Source: Magnetococcales bacterium | GTDB taxonomy: Bacteria; Pseudomonadota; Magnetococcia; Magnetococcales; Magnetaquicoccaceae | Assembly: GCA_015231375.1 (NCBI GenBank) | Contig: JADGBT010000002.1 | Location: 1 to 64,000, forward strand | Length of the DNA stretch: 64,000 bases | Reading direction: 5' to 3' | In this document: positions 45,441 through 55,527 of the stretch, one piece after another | How the letters are laid out: each line of letters starts with the position of its first letter | How positions within the stretch are numbered: position 1 is the stretch's first letter | Notes under the pieces: generated by a model | The model's input: the letters and a program-made list of their open reading frames with translations, nothing else | Database searches by the model: none | Told to the model about the DNA's origin: nothing | Program-made: the position numbers and the translations under genes

Positions 45441-46940
45441 ATGAGCCATCCCCCCTTTCGAGTGGTCCTGATCGCCCCGGAGGGCTATGCCCACGCCGAA
45501 GCCTTGCGGGAGATGGTCGAAACCGTCCATTACGGTCTGCTGGGCCTGGGCCACACCTCGACCATCGCCGTCAACCAGATCGATCCGACAGCCCGCAACA
45601 TCCTGATCGGCGGCAATCTCATGCCCAAATCCTGGGTGGAGCAGGTGCCTCCAGGCACGATCCTGTACAACCTGGAACAGTGGGACTCCTCCTGGATCCG
45701 GGGGGTCTTGCCGGACCTGATGGCCCGCTGCGAAACCTGGGACTACGACGCCCACAACCTGGAACGGTTGCGACAGGCCGGTCTGCTGGGTCGTCATCGC
45801 CATGTGCCCATCGGTTACGTGCCGGAACTCACCCGTATTCCCAGAAATCCGGAGACCATCGACGTTCTGTTCTACGGCAGTCTCAACGACCGGCGTCTGC
45901 ACATTCTTCAGGAGCTGGAAAAAGCGGGTCTGGCCGTGCAGATGCTCTTCGGCCAATACGGCCAGAAGCGGGATGACGCCATCTCGCGGGCCAAGATTCT
46001 CATCAACATCCACTACTACGATACCAAGATCTTCGAAATCGCCCGCATCTCCTATCTGCTGGCCAACGCCAAGGCCGTGGTCACGGAAATGGATCCGCAG
46101 ACCCGCATCGATGCGGAGCTGCGTTCCGGGCTGATGGCCGTGCCCTACGCGCAACTGGTGGAGGCCTGCGTGACCCTGATCCGGGACGAACCACGCCGTC
46201 AGGCCCTGGCCCGCGCCGGATTCGACGCCTTCTCGCAACGTCCGGAAACCGAAATCCTGCGCCGCGCCCTCACCCCCGATCCCCCCGCGACCCTCACCGT
46301 TCCAGGAGCCGTTCCCATGGCAGATCCCCTTCCGACCCCGGCCTCCCTGCCCCGGATCCTCAACATCGGCAGCGGCAAGAACTTCCGCGACGATTGCCTC
46401 AACCTGGACGTGCACGACGGCTGGAAACCGGATCTGCTGGCCGATCTCAACGATCCCCTCCCCGGCCCGACGGATCCTGTCTATCCGACCCGCCGCTTTG
46501 GCCCGATCCGGTTAAGCCGGGGCCATTTCGATCAGATCCTGGCCTTCGACGTGTTCGAGCATGTGCGGGAGTTGACCACGGCCATGACCAGTTGCCGGGA
46601 TCTGCTGCGGGTGGGAGGCACCTTGCACCTCGTGGTGCCCTATGACCTCTCCTACGGAGCCTGGCAGGATCCCACCCACCTCCGCGCCTTCAACGAGCGC
46701 AGTTGGCTGTATTACACCGACTGGTTCTGGTATCTGGGCTGGAGCGAAACCCGGTTCGTGGTGCGTCAACTCCACTTCAACCTAAGCCCGCTGGGCATGG
46801 AGATGCAACAACGCGGCGAAAACCCGGAGGTGATCCTGCGCACCCCCCGGGCCGTGGACGCCCTGGAGGTGGTCTTGGAAAAGATCCCCTTGAGCGCCGA
46901 AGACCTCCAGGCCCTGCACACCTTCCGCCCGCCGGGCTGA
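45441..46940 (+). CDS. Glycosyltransferase-methyltransferase fusion protein
   Basis: 499 residues in two parts. The N-terminal half (about 1-285) is GT-B-like: VVLIAPEGYAHAEALREMVE, VLFYGSLNDRRLHILQELE, and KILINIHYYDTKIFEIARIS near residue 190, typical of CgeB/family-1-like proteins that lack a full donor motif. A Pro-rich hinge (LPTPASLP) leads to a class I methyltransferase (about 310-450). It has RILNIGSGKNFRDDCLNLDV (motif I), ILAFDVFEHVRELT and LRVGGTLHLVVPYDL. The fusion implies that sugar addition and methylation occur in sequence on one glycan. It converges with the 47017-49656 gene; the 76-base gap has a small GGCGC hairpin and two copies of a 12-base direct repeat. Confidence 0.8.
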   Translation: MSHPPFRVVLIAPEGYAHAEALREMVETVHYGLLGLGHTSTIAVNQIDPTARNILIGGNLMPKSWVEQVPPGTILYNLEQWDSSWIRGVLPDLMARCETWDYDAHNLERLRQAGLLGRHRHVPIGYVPELTRIPRNPETIDVLFYGSLNDRRLHILQELEKAGLAVQMLFGQYGQKRDDAISRAKILINIHYYDTKIFEIARISYLLANAKAVVTEMDPQTRIDAELRSGLMAVPYAQLVEACVTLIRDEPRRQALARAGFDAFSQRPETEILRRALTPDPPATLTVPGAVPMADPLPTPASLPRILNIGSGKNFRDDCLNLDVHDGWKPDLLADLNDPLPGPTDPVYPTRRFGPIRLSRGHFDQILAFDVFEHVRELTTAMTSCRDLLRVGGTLHLVVPYDLSYGAWQDPTHLRAFNERSWLYYTDWFWYLGWSETRFVVRQLHFNLSPLGMEMQQRGENPEVILRTPRAVDALEVVLEKIPLSAEDLQALHTFRPPG

Positions 46941-47016
46941 TGTCCGGCACAGGTCAACCCGGCAGGTCAACCCGAAAACAGCGAAGGCGCCCGGAGCGCC
47001 AGGAAACCGGCACGCA

Positions 47017-49656
47017 TCAGCGGCTCCGGTTCTGATCGTAAATGACCTGCTCGTCCGGATTCAAAGGAAAGGATGGGACGCCACTCATGAAGTGATCCGG
47101 CTTGTCGATGACACGCTTTTCGATCACCAGCACGCTGTCGTAATAATGCAGACCAAAAACCGAACGGGTCCGGGCATCGACCGTCAACGCCTCGCTCTGG
47201 GAATGCCACGCGTGCAGCGCGTCGATCCAATGCTTGGCATATTCGATGAAGCTTTCCGGATGGCGGTATCCCCCGCCGTAGGCCGGCATGTAACTGGTGT
47301 GCAGATCCTCGATCAGGTAGAGGCCGCCATCGTTGAGATGGGCGTACATCTCCTCGATGGTGACGATCTGCTGAGTCATGGTGTGACCGCCATCGTCGAT
47401 GATGATGTCAAACCGGGGAAGCGCACGCTTGATGGCCCGCAAGGACTCCCGATCCTCCTGATCGGCGATCAGGATCTGGATGTTCTCTTCACCCAATTCA
47501 ACGCATCGAGGATCCACATCCACCCCGTAAATCCGGGCCTCAGGCCCAAAATAGTGCTTCCACATCTGCAACGAACCGCCATGATAGACGCCGAACTCCA
47601 GCAAAGAGACCGGCTTACCCCGGAAACGGGAGAAATGGCGTTCATAGATCTCGAAATAGTGCATCCACTTGTGAATCATACGGTGTGCGTGATTTTCGAA
47701 ATAGTCCAACAAAATCGCGCCCGTGTCGCCGGAATCGCCGCCACCATAGCCACCACCCCCGGCCCCACCCTCTGACACACGCTCCTTCCGCGCACCCGTC
47801 TCCACCACGGCCCTGGCAAGCGCCAGAATCCGCGCCACCCGCTCCGTACCGGCCTCCGGCAGGGCCAGCCCCAACAGTTCATGAATCACCGACGCGACCA
47901 ACGGTCCCCGGAACAACTCCCGTTGCGCGTCGTTCAACGGCAGACTCTCCTGCGACGCGCGCAAACACGCCAGACCACGTTGTTCTTCCATCGGATTGCC
48001 GAACAGCACCCCTCCGGCGCCGAGGGCCAAACCGATGACCGGATTGCAACAGCCCTGGTTGGCCAGAATCATGGCCAGGATGTAGGCGGTGCGCATCCGG
48101 CGACGGGTCAGCAGCTCAACGGCGGTCGCGAGCATCTCGCCCGGGTCGTGCGGCTGGCTCTGGAGCCACTCCAGCAAGCCCTGGAGATCGTCGCGATCAT
48201 CCAGCGCCACCACCGTCTCTTGAAAGCGCCCTGCCGCGTCAGCCATTGCATCCATGGTCGTGTCCCTCATCGTCGTGTCAGAAGATCGATCCTCCCGGTC
48301 AAACAGCACAGCGCCTTCTGCGGTCAGCACCACACACGAGGTGGCCAAAGGCAGAAACTTGCGCCATTGCGAACGCACCAGCCGCTGCGCGGAGTCGTGA
48401 AACGCCTGATCCACCGCAAAGCCCAGACCGGAATTGTGGAAACACAGCGCCTCCACCGCCACCGCGCACTCCCCCTGCTCGCGATAGGCGCACACCAGAT
48501 CCGTGCCATAGAAATGATATCCCAACTCCGGATTCACTCCCGGAAAACCGGCCTTCCAGAATCCGATCAACATTTCGTCCAGCGACTCCACCACCACCGG
48601 CAACGGTCCACCGCACTGCCTGGCCCAGTGGCGGTCCATCACCAGACCATGGTGAACCCCCTCCCCGTCCCGCAAAGTGACCCCGTACACCCCGAACACC
48701 CCGGCATCAGGCAGACTCTGCCGCGCCTGAAGCACGCGCCGGGTGAACTGTCGATCCCATCGATCCGGCAGATAGACATCCTGATGGGCGTAGACCACAA
48801 AGTCATGCACCGCCTGTCGCACCCCGTTGGCCAGGGCGGCCCCGGCGCTGGTCTGGTTTTCCAGCAGGATCACCTGATGGGGGTGAGGCTGACGAAAGAT
48901 CGCGGAACTGAGAAAATTGTCCCCCAGCACCCGGGGGTCGTTGGTGGGCACGATGAAACTGATGGGAAAAGCCGGCGACTCGCAGTCGTCATAACCCGGA
49001 TTGAGCCGCCCCCGAAAAATGTATTGATAGGCGGAAAAATAAAACGCCCCCCGCACCGGATCCTGTCGCAACGGGGTCAGCGTGGCCTTGAGGGCTACGG
49101 AGAATTCCGGAGCGGGATCCCAGATGGTGGCATCCACGATCTCCGGCACCAGACCCGCATCCAGCATCAGCTTGATGAAACTGGCATACGTAAAAAAACG
49201 CACGTGGGTCCGATCCAGCAATCCGGCGTCTTGATACTGAAAATCCCCGCTCAACAACGACGCCAGCACCGAATGATGCTGCGCGTTGGGCACACTGCAC
49301 AAGACGATCCCGCCCGGCTGCAACAAGGGACGCACCCGACGCAACGCCGTCAAGGGATCGTACAGATGTTCCAGTACATCGCCGAACACCACGCAGTCAT
49401 ACCCCGCCTCGACTTGCGACAACAGATCCGACTCGATGCTGCCGACAAACACCCGATCCAACCGGGTCGCCGCGCTTGAGGCGGCCTCGGGATCGAGTTC
49501 CAAGCCGTGGTAGACCACGCCGGGCATACGCTCCTTGACGCAAGCCCCCAACGCCCCGGCGCCGCAACCGATCTCCAGGATCCGGCCAGCCGTCACCGGC
49601 ACCTGATCGAGCAGGTGGACATTGATCCCTTCATAATATCCAGCGGGTTTTTCCAT
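47017..49656 (-). CDS. Methyltransferase-GT2-module-methyltransferase multidomain protein
   Basis: 879 residues from ATG 49656 (GGAGAGG upstream; the longer frame begins with GTG). Part 1 (about 1-200) is a class I methyltransferase (GRILEIGCGAGALG; VVFGDVLEHLYDPL). Part 2 (about 228-440) is a GT2-like domain (ISFIVPTNDPRVLGDNFL; DFVVYAHQDVYLPDRWD). Part 3 (about 486-620) is a helical module also found at the C-terminus of the two following GT41 genes (AYILAMILANQG; GGVLFGNPMEEQRG). A glycine-rich linker (near 630-645) leads to part 4 (about 660-850), a second methyltransferase of the CmcI/rhamnosyl O-methyltransferase type (LLEFGVYHGGSLQMWKHYFG; IIDDGGHTMTQQI). It is probably a cytoplasmic glycan-modifying enzyme. 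Confidence 0.82.
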   Translation of the reverse strand: MEKPAGYYEGINVHLLDQVPVTAGRILEIGCGAGALGACVKERMPGVVYHGLELDPEAASSAATRLDRVFVGSIESDLLSQVEAGYDCVVFGDVLEHLYDPLTALRRVRPLLQPGGIVLCSVPNAQHHSVLASLLSGDFQYQDAGLLDRTHVRFFTYASFIKLMLDAGLVPEIVDATIWDPAPEFSVALKATLTPLRQDPVRGAFYFSAYQYIFRGRLNPGYDDCESPAFPISFIVPTNDPRVLGDNFLSSAIFRQPHPHQVILLENQTSAGAALANGVRQAVHDFVVYAHQDVYLPDRWDRQFTRRVLQARQSLPDAGVFGVYGVTLRDGEGVHHGLVMDRHWARQCGGPLPVVVESLDEMLIGFWKAGFPGVNPELGYHFYGTDLVCAYREQGECAVAVEALCFHNSGLGFAVDQAFHDSAQRLVRSQWRKFLPLATSCVVLTAEGAVLFDREDRSSDTTMRDTTMDAMADAAGRFQETVVALDDRDDLQGLLEWLQSQPHDPGEMLATAVELLTRRRMRTAYILAMILANQGCCNPVIGLALGAGGVLFGNPMEEQRGLACLRASQESLPLNDAQRELFRGPLVASVIHELLGLALPEAGTERVARILALARAVVETGARKERVSEGGAGGGGYGGGDSGDTGAILLDYFENHAHRMIHKWMHYFEIYERHFSRFRGKPVSLLEFGVYHGGSLQMWKHYFGPEARIYGVDVDPRCVELGEENIQILIADQEDRESLRAIKRALPRFDIIIDDGGHTMTQQIVTIEEMYAHLNDGGLYLIEDLHTSYMPAYGGGYRHPESFIEYAKHWIDALHAWHSQSEALTVDARTRSVFGLHYYDSVLVIEKRVIDKPDHFMSGVPSFPLNPDEQVIYDQNRSR

Positions 49657-49747
49657 CCCGGCCTCTCCCTTCTTGGATCCCACCGGAAGCGATCATCGCC
49701 CCCGGTCCCCCGCCCTGATACGACCGAATCGAAGCGGGCATGAAACG

Positions 49748-52156
49748 TCAGCAACCGCCCGGCGCCGACTCCAGCAGCCAAACCCGCAACGCCCCGAGCC
49801 GCTCCTCCGGCGTCGCCTGGGCGTGCCGCCCGACCCATGCAGTCAACGCCTCGACTTCACCCCGCAAACCCGACCGCTCCTCATCCCCCATGCCGGCCAC
49901 CCGTTCCCGCCACAGCCGCAGACCCCGCTCCTCCTCCTGGGGATTGCCGAACACGATCCCGCCAGCCCACAAGGCCATGGCCACTCCAGACGTGGCCGCT
50001 CCCCCATTGGCCACCACCATGGCCACCACATAAGCCGCCAGCATCCGTTCCTCGCGCAGCAGTCCGGGAATGGCCTCCAGCCGCTCCCCGATGGCGAAAT
50101 GGCCTCCGCTGGCACACGCGATCAATCCCTCCAGATCCCGCGCCTGATCCAGTCTCCCGATCACGTCCTGAAAATCCGCCCCCAAACGCATCCGGGCCTC
50201 ATCGGTCCACAAACGCCCATCGCTTCCCAGATGACACAACCGGTCGCGCGCCGCCAATCCCTGCTCATACGCCGCGATCAACCCGGCCCGACTGCCACGC
50301 CATCCCCCGGCCTCCGGATCCAGTCCGATGCCGATCTCCTGATAAACCGCCAGATTGGTCAACTCCGGACGGGGCACCCGGTCAGCCAGAAAATCCTCCC
50401 GCATGGCCACGAACAGCGCTTCCAGCCGCCGCGCCAGGGTGGTCATGTCGAACAACACACACTCATGACGCTTATCCTCCAGACGGGCGCGCAACTCCTG
50501 AAGCCGCTCCGGATGGGTACCCAACTCCACCGCGCGGGTCACATACTCCTCCCCGCTGGCACAGACCAATTCCCCGAGTCCGACCGCAGACACCAGACTG
50601 CCGCACACCCGCGAGGCGAAGGAAAGTCCGGCCAGAGTCAAAATCGGCACCCCCATCCACAAGGCGTCCGAGGCCGTGGTATGGGCCCCATAAGGAAAAC
50701 AGTCCAACACCAGATCCACCAGAGGATAACGGGCCAGATGCTCTTCATTGACCATCAACGGCGCAAAAATCAACCGGTCCGGATCGATGCCCCGCTCCAC
50801 CGCCAACACCCGCAACCGCTCCCGCGCCGCATCGTTTTCATGCAGCAGCCACATCACGCTCCCCGGCACCCGGTGCAGCACCTGACACCACAGATCCCAG
50901 GTGAACGCGGTGATCTTGCGCACGCCGTTGAAACAACAAAACACCACCCCCGACTCCGGCAAGCCCATGTCCGCGCGGGTGGGACGCGGGTCCACCACCC
51001 GGCGACGGGAGTCGTTGGGCTGGTAGCAGGGCAGACGCACCACCTTCTCCGAGTAGAAGATCTCGTTTTCCGGCGGAATCACGAAGGGATCGGCGATGAT
51101 GTAATGGTGATACGGCGACCCCATGGTCCCCGGATACCCCAGCCAGTTGACGATCACCGGCGCCGGACGCATGGACAACATCTTCAGGCGGGCCAACAGG
51201 GTGTAACCGTTGACATCCACCAGAATCTCGATCCGGTCGGCCAGAATCCGCCGGGCCGCCTCCTCGTCGGACAACAGGGTCAGATCCCGCCAATGGGGAG
51301 CCGCCGCCCGAATGCGCCGATGGATCGGATCCTCCACCGGCTGGCCGGTGTAATAGAAAAACAGTTCGACCTGCTCTGGATCGTGACGCTCGAACAGCTC
51401 CACCATCAAAAAACCGATGGCGTGCAGCCGCAGATCCGAAGAGAGATACCCCACTTTGGGACGGGACGCGGGCGCGGCCCGCAACGCGGCGTGGGCATCG
51501 AGAAAATGGAGCGGAGCCTGTCCCATCTGCGTGCGGTTGTATACCGCCGCATTGGCCAGTTGCAGCAACGGATCGTCGGTATAGGCCGCCAACGAAAGCG
51601 GCGCGAAGCCGGTCATCAGGTGCGCCTTGGAACAACGGGAAAACGGCATGACCACCGGCCATTGGCACTGCTGCTGCCGGGCGCTGATCCAATGTTCCAT
51701 GGCGTCGTGCTGGCGGGGATCGAGATCCAGGGCAATGCGCAACGCCCACTCCACTTCGGCGGAGTCCGCCACCCGACCGATCTGCTTGCACGCCGAATTC
51801 CGATACTCCAGCCAGTCGGGATGGATCTGGGGCAACCGCTCCACCAACTGACGCCAGCACAAGGCCGCCGCAGCCGGAGAGACCAGATGTTCCAGCACAT
51901 TGCCCAGATTGATGTAAGTCGGCCAAAATTCCGGATTCAGACGCAACGCCTCCAGATAGGCCGCCCGCGCCCCCTGCGGATCCCCCGCCGCGCTCAACGC
52001 AACCCCCCGGTTGTACTGGACCAGATACAAGAAAGGATCGTCGCCGTGCCCCTCGATCCACTCCTGGTACAACGCCACCATCCGCTCCCGTTCTCCGGCG
52101 CGCACCAGCGCCTCGGTCTCGGTGACCAACTCCGCGATACTCCACTCCCGCCCCAT
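49748..52156 (-). CDS. TPR-GT41 (O-GlcNAc-transferase-like) protein, copy A
   Basis: About 802 residues from ATG 52156 (GAGG seven bases upstream; an ATG at 52180 lacks a site). A short TPR region (about 15-190) precedes the GT41 catalytic part (about 230-590). Motifs are KVGYLSSDLRLHAIGFLM, VIVNWLGYPGTMGSPYHHYI, and HTTASDALWMGVPILTLAGL with SRVCGSLVSAVGLGELV. The last 130 residues form the module shared with the paralogue and with the 47017 gene (MLAAYVVAMVVANGG; GGIVFGNPQEEERG). It is about as long as its downstream paralogue and very similar in layout, pointing to tandem duplication. The expected reaction is transfer of a sugar to Ser/Thr; the acceptor is unknown. Confidence 0.87.
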   Translation of the reverse strand: MGREWSIAELVTETEALVRAGERERMVALYQEWIEGHGDDPFLYLVQYNRGVALSAAGDPQGARAAYLEALRLNPEFWPTYINLGNVLEHLVSPAAAALCWRQLVERLPQIHPDWLEYRNSACKQIGRVADSAEVEWALRIALDLDPRQHDAMEHWISARQQQCQWPVVMPFSRCSKAHLMTGFAPLSLAAYTDDPLLQLANAAVYNRTQMGQAPLHFLDAHAALRAAPASRPKVGYLSSDLRLHAIGFLMVELFERHDPEQVELFFYYTGQPVEDPIHRRIRAAAPHWRDLTLLSDEEAARRILADRIEILVDVNGYTLLARLKMLSMRPAPVIVNWLGYPGTMGSPYHHYIIADPFVIPPENEIFYSEKVVRLPCYQPNDSRRRVVDPRPTRADMGLPESGVVFCCFNGVRKITAFTWDLWCQVLHRVPGSVMWLLHENDAARERLRVLAVERGIDPDRLIFAPLMVNEEHLARYPLVDLVLDCFPYGAHTTASDALWMGVPILTLAGLSFASRVCGSLVSAVGLGELVCASGEEYVTRAVELGTHPERLQELRARLEDKRHECVLFDMTTLARRLEALFVAMREDFLADRVPRPELTNLAVYQEIGIGLDPEAGGWRGSRAGLIAAYEQGLAARDRLCHLGSDGRLWTDEARMRLGADFQDVIGRLDQARDLEGLIACASGGHFAIGERLEAIPGLLREERMLAAYVVAMVVANGGAATSGVAMALWAGGIVFGNPQEEERGLRLWRERVAGMGDEERSGLRGEVEALTAWVGRHAQATPEERLGALRVWLLESAPGGC

Positions 52157-52213
52157 GGATGGCCTCACTTTCACGTTCATGACGGTTTGTGTTCGACTGC
52201 GGCGCTCAGACGT

Positions 52214-54643
52214 TCAGGCGCGCACCGCATCCAGCAACGCCACCACCCGCGCCACCCGTTGCGGCTCCGCGCCACTGGCCGCCTCCCCCCGCAAAACGTC
52301 GATGGCCGGTCCGATCACCCGCTGACCCAAATGGATCCGCTGTTCAGCCGTCAACAGCGTCATGGCCGTGGCCAACCCGGCGCATCCCCGCTCCTCCTCC
52401 TGAGGATTGCCGAACATCACCCCGCCCACCGCCAACCCCACCAGAATCACCGGATGCACATGCCCGGCGTTGGCCAACAGCATGGCCACCACATACGCCA
52501 TCCGAATCCGCCGCAGAGCCAGCCCCTGGGCCACCACGAGCATCAACTCCGCAGGATCGTGTTCCGGCTGACGGGCGCACTCCACCAATCCGGTCAGATC
52601 GTCGGCGGCGTCCCGTTCCAAAAGCAGCTCCGCCAGGGGCCGCTTCCGCGTCGCGTAACGCCCCCGCGCCTCCGCTGACCACAAGCGCCCGTCCTGTGGC
52701 AACAAGGACAAGCGGTCCCGCTCGATCAACGGCGCCATGTAGGCTTCCACCAACCGCTCCACGGATCCGAACCAGACCCCTTCCACCGTGTCCAACCCGA
52801 TGCCGACCTCCTGATAGACCTCCAGATTGGTCAGATCCGGACGCGGCACCCGGTCCTGATGAAAATCATCACGCATCTGCCGGTACACCCCCTCCAGACT
52901 GGCCACCAGCAACGGCGTGTTGAACAGATCACACCGGTCGCGACCCGAGACCAATCTGGCCCGATACGCATCGAGCAAAGGCCGGTTGGTTCCCAGTTCC
53001 ACGGCGCGGGCCACATAGTCATCCGGCGTGGCGCAGACCAGCTCTTCCAGCCCGGCGGCGCGCACCAGACTGCCGCACACCCGCGCCGCGAACGAAAGAC
53101 CGGCCATGGTCAGGATCGGCACCCCCATCCACAAGGCGTCCGAAGCCGTGGTGTGGGCGCCGTAGGGGGTGGAATCCAGCATCAGATCCACCAGCGGATA
53201 ACGGGCCATGTGTTCGTGATTGGGCTTGCGGGGCGCGAAGATCACCCGCCCGGGCGCGATGCCCCGCTGGGCCGCGATCGACACCAACCGATCCCGCGCC
53301 ACATCGTTTTCATACAACAGCCACAACACGCTCTCCGGCACCCGCTCCAGCACACGCATCCAAAGTTCCCAGGTGACGGCGGTGATCTTCTTGACCCCGT
53401 TGAAACAGCCATACACCATCACCCCTTCCGGCAGTCCCACCTCGGCCCGACCGGGACGATGGGCATCCACCTGACGCTGACGGTCGTTGGGCTGGTAACA
53501 AGGCAGACGCATCACCTTTTCGGAGTAACAAAACTCCAACGCCTCGGGCACCACAAACGGATCGGCGATCAGATAATGGTGGTACGGACTGCCCATGGTG
53601 CCGGGATAACCGAGCCAATTGACGATCATCGGCGCCGGACGCATGGCCAACAGCTTGGTGCGGGCGCTGTGGGTGTAACCGTTCACGTCCACCAGAATCT
53701 CGATGCGGTCCGCCAGAATCCGCTCGGCGGCCTCGACGTCTCCGAGCGCGTGCAGATCGCGCCAATGCTCGGTGGCGCTCTGGATTCTGCGTTTCAGAGG
53801 GTCATCGAAAGGCAAGCCGATGGCATAGACGAACACCTCCACCTGTGAGCGGTCATGCAATTCAAAGATTTCGGCCATCAGATAACCGATGGCGTGAATG
53901 CGCAGATCCGAAGAGAGATACCCGACCCGGATCCGGGGGGGCGGAGCCACCCGCAAGGCCCGATGGGCGTTCAGGTACACCGGTTGCGGCTGGCCGATCT
54001 CGGAACGGTGGAACATGGCGGCGTTGGCCAGTTGCAACAAGGGATCATCGGTCAACACCGCCAACGACAACGGCGCGAATCCCTTCATCAGATGGGTCCG
54101 GTCACACCGGCCAAAAGGCACGATCACCGGCCAGACGCATTGAACCTGACGCCAGTTGATCCAATGTTCGATCACCTCATGCTGATGGGGATCGATCTCC
54201 AGACTCTGCCGCAACGCCTCTTCGGCCTCGGCCATGCCCGCCACCCGGGCGATCTGCTTGAGCGCCGAAGTCTTGAACCCCAGATTCTCCCCGGTGATCG
54301 TCGGCAGACGCTCCACCAACACCCGCCAACAGGCCGCCGCCGCCGTCGCATCCCCCATCTGCTCCAACGCGTTGCCCAGATTGATGTAGGGGGGATAAAA
54401 ATCGGGTTGCAAGGCGATGGAACGCTCGAACACCTCGCGGGCGCCCAGCGGATCGCGAACGTTGAGCAGCACCACCCCCAAATTATACAGGGCGTAATGG
54501 GCCTGGGGATCCTCCGCGTGCGCAGACAACCACCCCCGGTACAGTGCGATCACCTCTTCGACCCGACCCGCGCCCAACAACGGATCGGCCTGGCCGATCA
54601 AATCCACCAGACTCATCTCTTGGTACATCCCGACACTCCCCAT
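52214..54643 (-). CDS. TPR-GT41 (O-GlcNAc-transferase-like) protein, copy B
   Basis: 809 residues, paralogue of the next gene downstream. TPR units (about 20-200) include FERSIALQPDFYPPYINLGN. The catalytic part (about 240-600) has RVGYLSSDLRIHAIGYLM, MIVNWLGYPGTMGSPYHHYL, and HTTASDALWMGVPILTMAGL followed by ARVCGSLVRAAGLEELV. The C-terminal shared module reads MAYVVAMLLANAGHVHP and GGVMFGNPQEEERG. The two copies probably form one transcription unit (stop at 52214, next start about 58 bases later). Several ATGs lie near the N-terminus; the ATG at 54617 (MSLVDLIGQ) is an alternative start. Confidence 0.87.
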   Translation of the reverse strand: MGSVGMYQEMSLVDLIGQADPLLGAGRVEEVIALYRGWLSAHAEDPQAHYALYNLGVVLLNVRDPLGAREVFERSIALQPDFYPPYINLGNALEQMGDATAAAACWRVLVERLPTITGENLGFKTSALKQIARVAGMAEAEEALRQSLEIDPHQHEVIEHWINWRQVQCVWPVIVPFGRCDRTHLMKGFAPLSLAVLTDDPLLQLANAAMFHRSEIGQPQPVYLNAHRALRVAPPPRIRVGYLSSDLRIHAIGYLMAEIFELHDRSQVEVFVYAIGLPFDDPLKRRIQSATEHWRDLHALGDVEAAERILADRIEILVDVNGYTHSARTKLLAMRPAPMIVNWLGYPGTMGSPYHHYLIADPFVVPEALEFCYSEKVMRLPCYQPNDRQRQVDAHRPGRAEVGLPEGVMVYGCFNGVKKITAVTWELWMRVLERVPESVLWLLYENDVARDRLVSIAAQRGIAPGRVIFAPRKPNHEHMARYPLVDLMLDSTPYGAHTTASDALWMGVPILTMAGLSFAARVCGSLVRAAGLEELVCATPDDYVARAVELGTNRPLLDAYRARLVSGRDRCDLFNTPLLVASLEGVYRQMRDDFHQDRVPRPDLTNLEVYQEVGIGLDTVEGVWFGSVERLVEAYMAPLIERDRLSLLPQDGRLWSAEARGRYATRKRPLAELLLERDAADDLTGLVECARQPEHDPAELMLVVAQGLALRRIRMAYVVAMLLANAGHVHPVILVGLAVGGVMFGNPQEEERGCAGLATAMTLLTAEQRIHLGQRVIGPAIDVLRGEAASGAEPQRVARVVALLDAVRA

Positions 54644-54924
54644 TGTTCAAGAAATCAGACCCAAAACCCTGCCCATACCCCTGACTTCATTAACGAACCC
54701 ATCCGCGAAGCAACATGATGCCCACGCCACCAAATGTCAAAGACAATTTGCGCACGCCCTGGCGGTCTTACAGACGATCTTACAGGCGCTCTTTCTCGCG
54801 CCTATGAAAAAACAATACCAGATTCAGTTTACGTTCAGGAAACAGTCGTATCCTGAAAATCCGCCCTTCCGTGGGCCTGACCTTCCATCCACGTTTCACG
54901 ACCCGAAATGAAAGGCGAACAACC

Positions 54925-55512
54925 ATGTCGATTTCATTGCAAAAAGGAGAGTCCATTCATCTGGCCAAACCCGGCGGAGACACCCTGAAACGGGTGATCC
55001 TGGGACTCGGCTGGGATGTCGCGCCTCCCAAGAAAAGCCTGATGCGGTTTCTGGGCGCCGATGACACCATTGACCTGGATGCCTCTTGCATCCTGTTCGA
55101 TCAAAAAGGTAAAATATTCGATGCTGTCTGGTTTGAACAGTTAAGCAGCCGGGACGGTTCGATTCAGCACACCGGCGACAACGTGACCGGGGCCGGAGAG
55201 GGCGACGACGAACAGATCGTGGTGGATCTCACCCGCGTGCCGCAGTCGATCCAGACCCTGATTTTTGTGGTCAACAGTTTCAGCGGCCAGGATTTCGACC
55301 GGGTATCCAATGCCCACTGTCGGCTGATCGACGCGGACAACAACCGGGAAGTGGCCCGCTATCGACTCGACAGCCAAGGCCCCCACACCGCCCTGATCAT
55401 GGCACAACTGCACCGCGAGGGTGCGGAATGGAAAATGCGTGCCATTGGCGCACCGGGCCGTGGTAAGACGTTTCACGATTTATTTCCATCCCTTGTTCAA
55501 CACCTCCCATAA
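54925..55512 (+). CDS. TerD-family protein
   Basis: 195 residues from ATG 54925 (AAGG upstream), starting MSISLQKGESIHLAKPGG, the standard TerD opening. It has GLGWDVAPPKKS, FLGADDTIDLDASCILFDQK with the Ca2+-binding acidic cluster, and GDNVTGAGEGDDEQIVVDL, the second calcium site. TLIFVVNSFSGQDFDRVSNAHCRL closes the domain. TerD proteins are cytoplasmic Ca2+-binding proteins of the tellurite/stress-response complex and often partner TerC. It lies 15 bases before a TerC gene. The 281-base region upstream (54644-54924) holds no gene; TTTACG...TATCCT near 54828-54854 is a weak promoter candidate. Confidence 0.92.
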   Translation: MSISLQKGESIHLAKPGGDTLKRVILGLGWDVAPPKKSLMRFLGADDTIDLDASCILFDQKGKIFDAVWFEQLSSRDGSIQHTGDNVTGAGEGDDEQIVVDLTRVPQSIQTLIFVVNSFSGQDFDRVSNAHCRLIDADNNREVARYRLDSQGPHTALIMAQLHREGAEWKMRAIGAPGRGKTFHDLFPSLVQHLP

Positions 55513-55527
55513 GGAAACAGATCCATC

